Of a stretch of 64,000 nucleotides of DNA, positions 48,816 through 59,244 are shown piece by piece. The position numbers were made by a program, and so were the translations under genes. Origin of the DNA: Bacillota bacterium (GTDB taxonomy: Bacteria > Bacillota_I > Bacilli_A > RF39 > UBA660); contig SVAU01000008.1 in assembly GCA_015059245.1 (NCBI GenBank), positions 1 through 64,000 of the forward strand. The letters run 5' to 3'. The notes beneath the pieces were generated by a model, which saw only the letters and a list, made by a program, of their open reading frames with translations, did not search any database and had not been told where the DNA came from. Numbering within the stretch: the first letter of the stretch is position 1; every line of letters starts with the position of its first letter.

Positions 48816-51800
48816 TGAAAAAGTTTTTTAAATATATTCTTTTTGTATTTGTATGTTTATATGCGTTGCCTATTGCGACTAAGGCTGCCACTTACAACTT
48901 GGGTACTTTAGCGCCAGGCGCTGAAGCTTCTAAGAGTTATGCATGGTGGGATGAAGGATCGTGTGTTGCTTCTGTTAGTGGTGTTTTTACTTTTACTGAA
49001 AGAACATCGTACTATGAAGCAAAAGACTCATGGTATAGATATTTAGATATTAAAGTTAATGATTATGTTGCAAGAGATTACAATAACGTAAATGTAACAT
49101 GTACAGTTCGAGATGTTAGACATCCAGATTCATGGAGAAATTCAGGTCGTGTATTCTCATGGACAACATATACATTTAACTTTAGTGTAAGTGCTGGTGG
49201 ACAAGCCGCTCCAGTTGAAAATCCTAAAGTGTTTTATCTTTATAAAGGAGATACTATTAATTTAAAAAACAAATTGGGTATAGACACTATCGAATCTTTT
49301 ACACAAAGTGTTGGTGGTGAACTAGGAACAATTAGTTATAGTAATTGCTCTGGTACATCTGCTTGTACAATCAATTTTACTCGTGGTACTCCACTTCAAG
49401 ATAGACCACATAAATTTACTGTAGTTTATAAAGGAACTAATGGAACACGTTATCGTTCTGTTGTTACTGTTTATGAAATGGATACTAAAAGAACTATTGA
49501 TTTAGGTTCTATTGAACCAACTGCTTCTATATTTGGTGCTTATGAAGAAAACGTATCTAACTTCAATTGTACTAATTCTGTAGCTAGCGTTCCAGCTGGT
49601 GTTACAAAAGACGGAAGTGGTACTAAGTATAGAATTAAAGTTACTAATAATAATACTTCTAATAGTACTTATAGTAATAAGACTGCTGTATGTACTTTTG
49701 TTAGAGATGGTAAGAATTTTGAATATACGTATACTTATTCGTTGAAAAAATATAATCCAGAAACTGTGACTAAGAATTATGAAAAGTACCCTGGTGAGGT
49801 TATTGATATTTTCTCTGATTTAAGTATGAAGAGTATTGTATCTGTATCACCAAATTATAATTCTGCTGCATTAACTTATACTGGTTGTGTTGGTAATGCT
49901 ACTTCTTGTAAGGTAACTATGAAAGATACTTTAACAGAAGGAAGAGTAAATACTTTTACGATTTATTATTATGATACTGCTAATAAATTCAAATTAGCTA
50001 CTGTTACTATAAAAGAAAAAGGTACTACTATTTCTAATAATTTAGGAACTATAGGAGTTGGTAATACTAAAACTACTACAATTCCTGCAAGTAATGTTAC
50101 TTGTGTTGCTGCAGATTCAACAAAACCTTATACTGCTACTTTAACTAAAGTTGATGATTATCAATATACTTTATCAATAAAAAATACTAATAAGACAGTT
50201 AAAGAATATGCGGGAATTACTTATACTTGTACAGGTGTTCCTAGAAACGTAGGTGGAAGAAGTTTCTCATATGTTTATACATTTGCATTAAGTGCTGAGT
50301 CTAATCCAGTAGTAAATGCTAAATACTATGAATTATTTCCATCTGAAACATTAGAATTTGTTACTTTATTTGGTATTAAAAAAGCTCGTTCTTATACATA
50401 TGATAGAGGAAGTCAATATAATACAATTCAAGTATTTGGATGTTCTGATAGTGCTATGTGTAAGGCTTCATTCGTAAGTCCTACAGCATTACATAATAGA
50501 CAACATCAAATTACTGTTACTTATGTTAATGATGCTGATGTTTTATATAAAACTGTAGTAACTATCGTTGAAAAAGATCCATCAATTTCAACTAAAGCAT
50601 ATCCTGGATTATTAGGATTCTGTGATTTTGATAAAAATAAATGGGAATTAGCTAGTTGGGCTGATACTTCTGGTAAAAACTATGTTTACTATGAAGCAAC
50701 TGAAAGAGGTGCTCCACTACCTGATTGTAAAATTGATCCTACTCAAAATACTGAAAAATTACCTTTAACATTTAAAGGTTGGACAAAAGGCTATAAAGCG
50801 GGGGATGCATTAACTACTAAGACTACTTGTGGTACAGATTTACTAGCACCTGGTAAACCAACTAGTGCTGGTCAAACATATGCTCCTTGTTATGAAATGG
50901 CTCCTCATGTTAGAGTTTCTACAAACTCAGGTTCATTAAAAAATGCTGATGGTTTTGAATTTAGAGCTTCTGATATGACTTATATTAAGTTTGGTTCTAG
51001 TTTTACTCAAAAGGTTAGATTACCTGATGTAGAGTATACTGGTTTCCATTCATCTAGTAGTTTAACTGGATGGAGAAATAATAGTACAGGAGAAGTAAAA
51101 AATCCTGGTGCTGAGGTTTATTTAGATGGTTCTGTTTGGGTTGCTATTTCAAATAGAACAGTGTCTCAAGTTGATTTATATAAAACTGTAGGTTTAAATG
51201 AAACTACTGGATTTAATATTCCGAATATGACTAGTTGTTCTGTAGAAGGTGGTACTTCAGATTTCGTTAATGCGTCTGGTAGCTCTGGTTATTGTTCAGT
51301 TACTGGTAAGAAAGTAACACCATTTGATGTATATGCTAACGTTTTAGTAACATTACAAGATGGTACAGTTAGAGTTTATAAATTTAATGTAGAAGATAGA
51401 TCTCATATCTTAGATGACGATAATGGTATCTTCAATGTTGATACTGAAGACGATATCGTTGTTGGTAAAAATGATGAAAAAACTTTAAATGATTTTAAAA
51501 CAGATCAATGTGAAAATTTCTTTATTAGTAGAAATGAGTATGTTAAATATACATTCGCTAATGCAAAACCAAATAATGGATTTGGTGCAATTGATATGAA
51601 TACTGGTATTTATAAGGTATATCAATTATGTCCAAGTGATTATTCTACTTATGTTGGTTTATGTCTTGACCCAGGTCGTAGAGGACCAAATGAAAGTGGT
51701 ACAGGTAAAACTACTAAAACATTTAATTATAAAGGAAGTTCTGTTACTGTAACTGGTAATGAATATAAGAAGACTTCTGATGTACAAAGAGATACTGAAT

Positions 51801-54800
51801 TTGGTAAATTAGTAATGCACATTGTTCAAACTTTAGATATTAGTAAATTTGATGAAAACGCTGGTTATGTATTACAAGAAAGAGCTGCAGCTCACGTTGC
51901 TGTTCGTTCTATGGCAATACATACAGGATTTAGTAGATCTCCGGATCCATCTGATGAAGTTTATGCTTCTCACTACTATCCTTATCTTGGTGTAGCTGGT
52001 GGTATTACTGATGGTCTTGCTGATGGTGACATAGATGAAGCTGAAGCTAGAAGTGCAGTAGACAACGGTAAAAACGGTAACGGTTTCCAAAATTGGAGAG
52101 ATGGTGTTGATGATTTAGTTGTTCAATTACTTGCTGATTATGGCGGTTCTACTACTACTGAAGAAAATGATGGATTCAGTAGAACAATTGAAAGTAGTAC
52201 TTATGTGCCAAATGGTAATAGTTATACAATTAACTATGTAGGTACAATTACTGCTCCAACTGGTGCCGATGCTACAATGGAAGAATGTAGAAAACCTGGA
52301 AGTTATGGAGTTGTTTGTACAGTTAATAGTTGGTCTTTAAAAGGCGAAAGTGGCGGAAGAAAAACATATCAATATGATGTAACAATTACTGTTCCGGATG
52401 CTGCTAAAGTTAAGCCTCCAACAAGTGTTGAAGAAGAAAAAGATTTATCATTCCAAATTTCTTATACTGGTGGAGCTGATATAGTTAATGCGTTTATCGC
52501 TTCTGCAAAAGATAGTTCAGTTAACGTTCAAAGAATGTTAATTATTAGTACTACAAATCCTAAAGTATATATTTACTTCAGTGTTGTTCCAGAAAACTGT
52601 GATTTAGAAGTATTAAAACAAGATAAATGTGATGATGAAGCTGAATGTACAACAAATATAAATAATAAATCATTTAATGCTGTGTTATTTAAGGCAGCTA
52701 GTTGCTGTAGATATGTAAAAGATGAAAGTTCATACTTATTTAAGAGTGTATGTAGTGCTGAATGTACATCTTCTACAATGACATCTGTATGTGCTTATGT
52801 TCCTGAAGGAAAAGAAAAAGCAGATTTATATGAAATTAAAGAAGGTTCTCAATATAAAGGTACTGCTCTTGGATACCAAGACTCAATTGGTACTTGTATT
52901 GTTAACGTAAATGATTTCTTCGTAAATGATGGAGCTACATTCTTAAGTGCTGTGGATCCTGATAAGAACTTTACTAAATATGATGATGTTGAAAACTTAA
53001 TAAATGTTAATGAATATGATACAAATAGATATTGTCAAGTTACTTGTAAAGAAGATTGGCAGTTCTCAATGGATTCATTTGGTAACTTTATAGGTGCTGA
53101 CGCTGTTGCAGCTGGTACTTATTTCCAAATTGTAAGTAATGATATGTTTATGAGTGGACAACGTACATGTTACTCAACATTCATTAACTACGATAGATTT
53201 ATGGCTAATATAGTTGATTTATCAAATGAAGTAGTTAAAGCTTATAATAGATATTCTAAATGGTCTCATGTATGGACTGATATTGATAAACAAATTCCTA
53301 AAAAATGGAATGGTGTTGATTATTTCTCTTCTGGAGATTCTGGACAAGGGGTAGTTTGTGTTGAATACTTTGATAAGTGTCCACAAGGTACAAGCCTAGG
53401 AAATTATTATTGGAGTACAGAAGTTAATGATTGTAGAATGGTTCCTAATTATCAAAGCGGTTCTACTGGTTCTGGTACTACTGGTGGTAATTGTGAAGCT
53501 AAACCTGATACAAATAAGGGTGAGGATTATACTGACGGTGTTGTTACTTATAAAACTACTGGTGAATGGAATAGTGATGCAACTTATTGTTCATTCTATA
53601 GATGGGCTTGCGATGAGTATAAAGATGATCACGAAGAAGATTGGATGAATAAGACTACTAAAACATGTTATTATTATACTTATTATACTAAGGAAACTAA
53701 GGTTCAAAATACTAAGACTCGTTCTTCAACTAGTAAATCCGATCCTGATGGTTCTGGTCCTAAAGGTCCACAATGTCCATCTGGTACTACTGCATCTGGT
53801 GATACATGTTATTACTCTTGTGGTACTGGATACTATGCTAGCGGTGGTACATGTTATGAAAATACTCCAAGTGGTTGGACATTATCTGGAGGAATTTTCT
53901 ATAAGAACTGTAAATCAGGCTGGACTTCTTATGAAACTGCTTATTGCCGTAATAATAATGTAAGTTCTTATAGTGCTAATAAATATGAACTTACTATGGA
54001 TCCTGATTATAATGAAGAAGATTTAAAATGTAAGGTTTGGGGTAAAGGTTACGACTATGGTTTAAAAACTGAAAATGAAATTGTAGTTAATAACTCTGAT
54101 GGTCAAGATATTTACTATAAAACTGAAGAATACGATAAAAGTAAATCTGAAGGTTATGACGATCGTGATAGTATAGCTAATAAAGGCGATAATAATAGAC
54201 AAAATAAACAAGAAAAAGATAAAGATGTTAAAGACAATTATAAAAAAGAATATAAACATGATTGTACTTTAGTTGCTGCTGAATATAAACCAAGTGCTCA
54301 AGGATCTTCATCTTGTGAACAAAAGAATTTAGTAGGTGAGGCTATTGGTACTGATCCTTATTCAAAAACAAATGAAATGTTCTGTGAAGACAACAAATAT
54401 GCTGATTTAACTGGTTCTGAATTAGATAAAGCATTCTGTAAGGTTAATTCAAATCATACAGACAATAGAGTTGATGCACCTAAGACATATGAAAGTACCG
54501 ATTATAAAAATGAAGAAGATGCATTTAATTGGATTACCGAGAAGTTTAAAGAACATTCTAAGAAAGAATTAGATAATGCTAGATTTACAATGCAAAGTTA
54601 TTATAGTCAAATTTATTCTCATGCTCACGACATCTTCAAATGTCAAAACTTCGAATTAAGAAATACAACAGACGATAAGGATGCAAGTAGAACTAATAAT
54701 CCTATAACTAAGGATACTATTATGGGAAAACAATATGATTATATTAATATTCCAACTCAATTTGATCCATTTGCTACTTATGATTATGATGAAAAATTCT

Positions 54801-56386
54801 TTATGGATAGAATTCCAGAAGAAGATAGATATTTAATTCAATATACTGAAAAGAATGATGCGGTATTTGGTGGAGATGGTACATATGCTGATTCTACCGA
54901 TAGACGTGAAGAAATTGAAATAGATGTTCCTAATAGTTCTACTCCAGTTAAAACTTGGTTAGCTAGAAACTATACTGAGACTTATTATTACAATCCGATT
55001 ACTCCATGGCAAAATGTTGTTGATCCTGGAGACGCAAACGTTCAAGTTGCTCTAGATCGTGTTAATAAATATCATGATCCTAGATATCAAGTTACTAATC
55101 CTGTTAAAGCTCAAAAGAAAATTGTATTATGTACAGTTGGAGTTATCAGTAACGGTACTAAGTATTGGGAAGGTAAAGATGGAGAATTCGTTGCATTCGC
55201 ATCTACAAGTACTACTCCTGAATGGTTAGGTGGTCGTTGTTATCAAGTAACAGTTGATTATAAAAAAGTTCACTATGTTAAAACATCTATTCTAAATAGT
55301 AGTTATTACAAGAATAGAGGATACTGGTATGTTCGTGGTGGAGATACTAAGATCCATGGGGATAATATCGAAGATGCAATTGAAAAGTTTAATGGTATTA
55401 GTAGAAAGAATGATTATGGTATAACATTTGATGCTAATAATCGTGATGAACTTAAGAGATGGTCAAGACTTGGTTCATTCAATGTATTCCCAGTAAGTAT
55501 GGCTACACCTAGAAATCTATATTCTTATACTTATTCATTTGGTAATGTAGGAAGCTACTATAATGATGATTTAGGTAGAATTATGGGTAATGGTGAACAA
55601 TCTATTATCACAAATAATATTAGAACTTGTGTATACGAAGTTTATGAAGAAGTTTGCTTATGTTGTGGTTATAAGGTTGAACCAGACGAAATAGTTGAAC
55701 AAGTAGCTAATGGTCATGGTGATTATTCATATATTATGTCTAATCCTGATGAAGCTGGAGGAGATACTAGAGGAAATATTACATTCTATACAAACTCTGT
55801 TTCACTTTCAGATCTTGACTTAGGTAGAGATAGTAATACTACTGGTACTAACTGGAGTCAAAATTCTCCATTTATGTACAACGGTGATGAAATGACTACT
55901 GATAAAGGTTACTTATTAAAAGATAATATTGAAGCTACTGGAGAAAATATTTATTCTAGAGATCCTGAATATGCATATTATTTAACTCCAGATACATTAA
56001 AACAAATTAGATCTTATAATGATGCTAATGGATATGATTTAAATCTAGATAAGTTAATAGTTTATGACGTTAGTAAAATAGAATGTGATGGAAATTCTTG
56101 TGAAGAAGGAAATCCTGAAACAATTAATTTCCAACACTATGGAAGTAAATTCTTAATTGGTAAAATTGATGGTCCAATTGACTTGAAGAGTTATGGTACT
56201 ATCGGAAATAGTTATACTAATGTATGTTTAGTTGAAGACACTTCGTTAACTCCTACATTTGATATGGCAGATCATATGGAAAAAGGAAAATGTCGTTGGG
56301 TAGACTTTGTAGAAACTGGACAAAGATATAGAAATCCAACAACTAGACAAGAATCAAATACTTGGTTTAGATTATCATTTAAGTAG
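48815..56386 (+). CDS. Giant Cys-containing secreted protein of the Tad-type locus
   Basis: The 2,523-residue protein has a signal peptide (residues 1-24). Three diverged N-terminal units start with LGTLAPG (29), LGSIEPT (230) and LGTIGVG (410); each pairs a beta domain with a Lys/Gly region ending in TVVTI-type strands. Near residue 950 YVGLCLDPGRRG, and later YVLQERAAAHVAVRSMA, could be a thioester-domain-like Cys/Gln pair (tentative). The central part (about 1,240-1,700) is Cys-rich, followed by Lys/Asp-rich and mixed domains. It has no LPXTG, no C-terminal helix and ends in WFRLSFK. Placement within a pilus operon suggests a pilus-linked adhesin or tip protein; that is inference. Confidence 0.75.
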   Translation: MKKFFKYILFVFVCLYALPIATKAATYNLGTLAPGAEASKSYAWWDEGSCVASVSGVFTFTERTSYYEAKDSWYRYLDIKVNDYVARDYNNVNVTCTVRDVRHPDSWRNSGRVFSWTTYTFNFSVSAGGQAAPVENPKVFYLYKGDTINLKNKLGIDTIESFTQSVGGELGTISYSNCSGTSACTINFTRGTPLQDRPHKFTVVYKGTNGTRYRSVVTVYEMDTKRTIDLGSIEPTASIFGAYEENVSNFNCTNSVASVPAGVTKDGSGTKYRIKVTNNNTSNSTYSNKTAVCTFVRDGKNFEYTYTYSLKKYNPETVTKNYEKYPGEVIDIFSDLSMKSIVSVSPNYNSAALTYTGCVGNATSCKVTMKDTLTEGRVNTFTIYYYDTANKFKLATVTIKEKGTTISNNLGTIGVGNTKTTTIPASNVTCVAADSTKPYTATLTKVDDYQYTLSIKNTNKTVKEYAGITYTCTGVPRNVGGRSFSYVYTFALSAESNPVVNAKYYELFPSETLEFVTLFGIKKARSYTYDRGSQYNTIQVFGCSDSAMCKASFVSPTALHNRQHQITVTYVNDADVLYKTVVTIVEKDPSISTKAYPGLLGFCDFDKNKWELASWADTSGKNYVYYEATERGAPLPDCKIDPTQNTEKLPLTFKGWTKGYKAGDALTTKTTCGTDLLAPGKPTSAGQTYAPCYEMAPHVRVSTNSGSLKNADGFEFRASDMTYIKFGSSFTQKVRLPDVEYTGFHSSSSLTGWRNNSTGEVKNPGAEVYLDGSVWVAISNRTVSQVDLYKTVGLNETTGFNIPNMTSCSVEGGTSDFVNASGSSGYCSVTGKKVTPFDVYANVLVTLQDGTVRVYKFNVEDRSHILDDDNGIFNVDTEDDIVVGKNDEKTLNDFKTDQCENFFISRNEYVKYTFANAKPNNGFGAIDMNTGIYKVYQLCPSDYSTYVGLCLDPGRRGPNESGTGKTTKTFNYKGSSVTVTGNEYKKTSDVQRDTEFGKLVMHIVQTLDISKFDENAGYVLQERAAAHVAVRSMAIHTGFSRSPDPSDEVYASHYYPYLGVAGGITDGLADGDIDEAEARSAVDNGKNGNGFQNWRDGVDDLVVQLLADYGGSTTTEENDGFSRTIESSTYVPNGNSYTINYVGTITAPTGADATMEECRKPGSYGVVCTVNSWSLKGESGGRKTYQYDVTITVPDAAKVKPPTSVEEEKDLSFQISYTGGADIVNAFIASAKDSSVNVQRMLIISTTNPKVYIYFSVVPENCDLEVLKQDKCDDEAECTTNINNKSFNAVLFKAASCCRYVKDESSYLFKSVCSAECTSSTMTSVCAYVPEGKEKADLYEIKEGSQYKGTALGYQDSIGTCIVNVNDFFVNDGATFLSAVDPDKNFTKYDDVENLINVNEYDTNRYCQVTCKEDWQFSMDSFGNFIGADAVAAGTYFQIVSNDMFMSGQRTCYSTFINYDRFMANIVDLSNEVVKAYNRYSKWSHVWTDIDKQIPKKWNGVDYFSSGDSGQGVVCVEYFDKCPQGTSLGNYYWSTEVNDCRMVPNYQSGSTGSGTTGGNCEAKPDTNKGEDYTDGVVTYKTTGEWNSDATYCSFYRWACDEYKDDHEEDWMNKTTKTCYYYTYYTKETKVQNTKTRSSTSKSDPDGSGPKGPQCPSGTTASGDTCYYSCGTGYYASGGTCYENTPSGWTLSGGIFYKNCKSGWTSYETAYCRNNNVSSYSANKYELTMDPDYNEEDLKCKVWGKGYDYGLKTENEIVVNNSDGQDIYYKTEEYDKSKSEGYDDRDSIANKGDNNRQNKQEKDKDVKDNYKKEYKHDCTLVAAEYKPSAQGSSSCEQKNLVGEAIGTDPYSKTNEMFCEDNKYADLTGSELDKAFCKVNSNHTDNRVDAPKTYESTDYKNEEDAFNWITEKFKEHSKKELDNARFTMQSYYSQIYSHAHDIFKCQNFELRNTTDDKDASRTNNPITKDTIMGKQYDYINIPTQFDPFATYDYDEKFFMDRIPEEDRYLIQYTEKNDAVFGGDGTYADSTDRREEIEIDVPNSSTPVKTWLARNYTETYYYNPITPWQNVVDPGDANVQVALDRVNKYHDPRYQVTNPVKAQKKIVLCTVGVISNGTKYWEGKDGEFVAFASTSTTPEWLGGRCYQVTVDYKKVHYVKTSILNSSYYKNRGYWYVRGGDTKIHGDNIEDAIEKFNGISRKNDYGITFDANNRDELKRWSRLGSFNVFPVSMATPRNLYSYTYSFGNVGSYYNDDLGRIMGNGEQSIITNNIRTCVYEVYEEVCLCCGYKVEPDEIVEQVANGHGDYSYIMSNPDEAGGDTRGNITFYTNSVSLSDLDLGRDSNTTGTNWSQNSPFMYNGDEMTTDKGYLLKDNIEATGENIYSRDPEYAYYLTPDTLKQIRSYNDANGYDLNLDKLIVYDVSKIECDGNSCEEGNPETINFQHYGSKFLIGKIDGPIDLKSYGTIGNSYTNVCLVEDTSLTPTFDMADHMEKGKCRWVDFVETGQRYRNPTTRQESNTWFRLSFK

Positions 56387-56402
56387 GAGGGAGTGAAATT
56401 AT

Positions 56403-56918
56403 ATGACAGAATCCTATTGGGGTTATTGGTTTATCTTATTAGGAGTATTCATTACGATGATTATGATATTATCTAATGATGCTACTACTACAGATACTCA
56501 AGATTATTATCAATTAAAAGAAGTTGCAAATAGTGCGTTATATGATGCTGTTGATTATTCGTACTATTCTCAAACAAGACAAGTTAGAATCTTAAAGGAA
56601 GTTTTCGTTGAAAACTTCCTGAGAAGATTCGCTGAAACTGTTAATATCACAGATTCTTATAAAGTTGAATTCTATGATTTATATGAATCTCCACCTAAAG
56701 TAAGTGTTAAGGTTGCTACAACTACTGCAGGTTATTTTATTGGTAGAGATACTGATGTTGTTTCATCTGATGGAACTGTTATTAATAATGCTGCAACAAA
56801 ATTAGATGTTGTAAATACAATTGATTTAACTATTGATTTTAATGCTACAGAAAGAAATTGTGATGACAAGTATAAATGTACAGAAAAAATTGATAGTTGT
56901 ACTTATTACACTAAATAG
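56403..56918 (+). CDS. TadE-like membrane protein
   Basis: The 171-residue protein has an N-terminal membrane helix (YWGYWFILLGVFITMIMIL) with a short cytoplasmic start, then an extracellular helical and beta part (DYYQLKEVANSALYDAVDYS), and a C-terminal Cys pair. It resembles TadE/TadF pseudopilins in layout. It lies 16 bases after the giant gene and 18 before cpaB. It probably helps assemble or initiate the pilus. Assignment to TadE is by layout and context. Confidence 0.65.
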   Translation: MTESYWGYWFILLGVFITMIMILSNDATTTDTQDYYQLKEVANSALYDAVDYSYYSQTRQVRILKEVFVENFLRRFAETVNITDSYKVEFYDLYESPPKVSVKVATTTAGYFIGRDTDVVSSDGTVINNAATKLDVVNTIDLTIDFNATERNCDDKYKCTEKIDSCTYYTK

Positions 56919-56936
56919 GTGAAAGGAAGGATAAAT

Positions 56937-57734
56937 ATGGGAAATATAATGGTACCACTTAAGAAATTCTTAAGTAACAAGAATACAATAACAATATTAG
57001 GTGTTTTAATAGGTGTTGTTGTTTTATATGTTGGTTATAACTGGCGTGTAACAAAATCTATTCAACCTGTTTCAGTTCCAATAAGCGCATCTACTATGAT
57101 AGCTGGAACTAGAATTAGCGAAGAAAATATTGCTTACACAGAACTACCTAAAGACATTATTGCTGGTATGGATAATATCATTACTAATGTTGCTGATATT
57201 AATGGTAAAATTGTTTCTTACGATAGTAAGATTCCACAAAATGGTTTCTTCTTTACAGAGAATGTTATGAAAGAAGAAGAAATGCCAGATTCATTATTCT
57301 CTAATATTCAGGATGGATATACTATCTTAGCATTTGAAGTTGACAATAAATCAACTTATGGTAATGCAATATTCCCTGGAAATACAATCGATTTGTATTT
57401 AGCTGGTGATGTTGATGGTCAAGCTTTATATTCTAGATTTATTGCTAGTATTCAAGTATTAGCTGTTAGAGATAAAGATGGTAGAGACGTTTTCATCGAT
57501 AGAGATAATACAGGCGATCCTGAAGTTATGTCATTTGCTGTTCCTGAATACTTATATCTTTTATTGATGAGAGCTCAAATGACTGGTTTTGAACTACATT
57601 TAGTTGCGAGAAATGCTTCTTATAGTGAAAATGCAGCTCCTACAACTATGGTTAGTGAAGAATTAGAAACATTAATTAAGAATAAAACTTATATTATTCA
57701 AAATGAATGTGTTGATTTAACTGTTTGTGGTTAA
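56937..57734 (+). CDS. cpaB: CpaB/RcpC-type pilus assembly protein (SAF domain)
   Basis: The 265-residue protein has one N-terminal membrane helix (ITILGVLIGVVVLYVGY), then an SAF-type domain: VPISASTMIAGTRISEENIAYTELP, NGKIVSYDSKIPQNGFF and GNTIDLYLAGDVDGQALYSRF, typical of Flp pilus assembly CpaB. In Gram-positive Tad systems CpaB sits at the extracellular face where it may bind glycan or the pilus base. ATG 56937 follows AAGGAAGG at good distance. It lies between the TadE-like and CpaF genes. Confidence 0.85.
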   Translation: MGNIMVPLKKFLSNKNTITILGVLIGVVVLYVGYNWRVTKSIQPVSVPISASTMIAGTRISEENIAYTELPKDIIAGMDNIITNVADINGKIVSYDSKIPQNGFFFTENVMKEEEMPDSLFSNIQDGYTILAFEVDNKSTYGNAIFPGNTIDLYLAGDVDGQALYSRFIASIQVLAVRDKDGRDVFIDRDNTGDPEVMSFAVPEYLYLLLMRAQMTGFELHLVARNASYSENAAPTTMVSEELETLIKNKTYIIQNECVDLTVCG

Positions 57735-57768
57735 TAAATTTAAAGAATAAAAATAAGAGGGTGTTTAT

Positions 57769-59229
57769 ATGGATGAGAAGAATGTTTTCTCCCAAATGGA
57801 CTTTGGTCCTTTGAATGAATTCCTTGAAGATGATGATGTTACCGACGTCTCTTATAGTAATAGTGGACAAGTATGGTTAAAAACATTATCTAGAGGAGTT
57901 TATCAAGTTGAGAGACCTGATATAAATAATCCATTTATGGAAAAGTTAGCCTTTCAGTGTGCAAACGTTATGGGTAGAACATTTAATATGGCTCATCCAT
58001 TTCTTGACTCTGAAAGTGCTGAATTACGTATGAACTTTGTTCACGAATCTATAGCTACTAACGGAATAGCTTGTCTAATCCGTAAGACTCCTGCTAAGAT
58101 TCGTTTGAACAAAGATAAATTAATGAGTGAACAATATATTACTGAACAGATGCATGATTTCTTAATTAAATGTGTTTGGGGACATTGTAATATATTAGTT
58201 GCTGGAGAAACTGGTTCAGGTAAAACAGAGTTAGTTAAATACCTATCTAGTAATACTAAAGAAAATGAAAAGATTATTTCTATTGAGGATACATTGGAAC
58301 TTCACTTAGATAAGATTTTCCCTCATAGAGATATTGTTGCTATGAAAACAAATAACATAGCATCATATACTGAAGCGTTAGTAGCCTGCATGAGACAGAA
58401 CCCAATTTGGATATTACTTGCCGAAGTTCGTTCTGCTGAAGCGGTTATGGCGGTTCGTAACTCAATATCTTCTGGACACCACGTAATTTCAACAATCCAT
58501 GCCGATAAGGCATCAAGTATACCGATGCGTATGTACGCGTTGTTGGAAGGTAGTCAAGATATTGATCAATACTTGTGTTCTATTCATAGATATGTTCAAA
58601 TTGGTATTTATGTTAAAGGTTACTATTCACAAGTATTAGGTAGATTCCAACGTGAAATCATGGAAATATGTGAGTTTTATGTTGATGAAGCTACAAATAG
58701 ACCGATGTCTAATATGTTATATTCAAAAACTTTGGATGGTAGAGTTACTTTAAGAAATCCTACTAAGAAGTTAATTGATTATTTAGCTATTGGTAATATA
58801 TATTTTGAAGATGAAGATATCTTTGGTTTAGGTGATGCTGAATTTAAAGAAGATTTATCTAATTTAAGAGATGGTAGTGCTGATAATTTAGCACTGAAGA
58901 AGACTTCTTCAGATGGTTTGGATGCTGCTATGAATAGTGATAAAGGAGAACAAAAAGAAACTCCAGCGCCTGCTGCAGCTCCAGCTCAAACTACTACAGT
59001 TCAAGCAACCGCACCTGCTAGTACTGTTACACCAGCAGCTACTGCTGCACCGGCACCAGCACAAGCACCTGTTGCTCAATCTCAAGTTAAAGTTCAAAGT
59101 CCAGCACCAGCTGTGACAGCACAAGCATCTGCTGTTTCGGCAGCACCGGTTGCACCGGTTGCGACAGCACCTGCTACTACTGCAGCTAGTACTGATTCAA
59201 GTTCTACTACAGTTATTGAAACTTTATAA
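57769..59229 (+). CDS. cpaF: CpaF/TadA-type secretion ATPase
   Basis: The 486-residue protein powers pilin extrusion from the cytoplasm. It has Walker A VAGETGSGKTELVKYL (about residue 145), the Asp box IISIEDTLELHL, Walker B WILLAEVRSAEAV and the His box VISTIHADKASS. The first about 355 residues match the family. The last about 110 residues are a low-complexity Ala/Pro/Thr/Val/Gln tail (APAAAPAQTT units), unusual for CpaF, and more GC-rich than neighbours. It lies 34 bases after cpaB and 15 before tadB. Confidence 0.93.
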   Translation: MDEKNVFSQMDFGPLNEFLEDDDVTDVSYSNSGQVWLKTLSRGVYQVERPDINNPFMEKLAFQCANVMGRTFNMAHPFLDSESAELRMNFVHESIATNGIACLIRKTPAKIRLNKDKLMSEQYITEQMHDFLIKCVWGHCNILVAGETGSGKTELVKYLSSNTKENEKIISIEDTLELHLDKIFPHRDIVAMKTNNIASYTEALVACMRQNPIWILLAEVRSAEAVMAVRNSISSGHHVISTIHADKASSIPMRMYALLEGSQDIDQYLCSIHRYVQIGIYVKGYYSQVLGRFQREIMEICEFYVDEATNRPMSNMLYSKTLDGRVTLRNPTKKLIDYLAIGNIYFEDEDIFGLGDAEFKEDLSNLRDGSADNLALKKTSSDGLDAAMNSDKGEQKETPAPAAAPAQTTTVQATAPASTVTPAATAAPAPAQAPVAQSQVKVQSPAPAVTAQASAVSAAPVAPVATAPATTAASTDSSSTTVIETL

Positions 59230-59244
59230 TAAGAAGGTGAAAAT

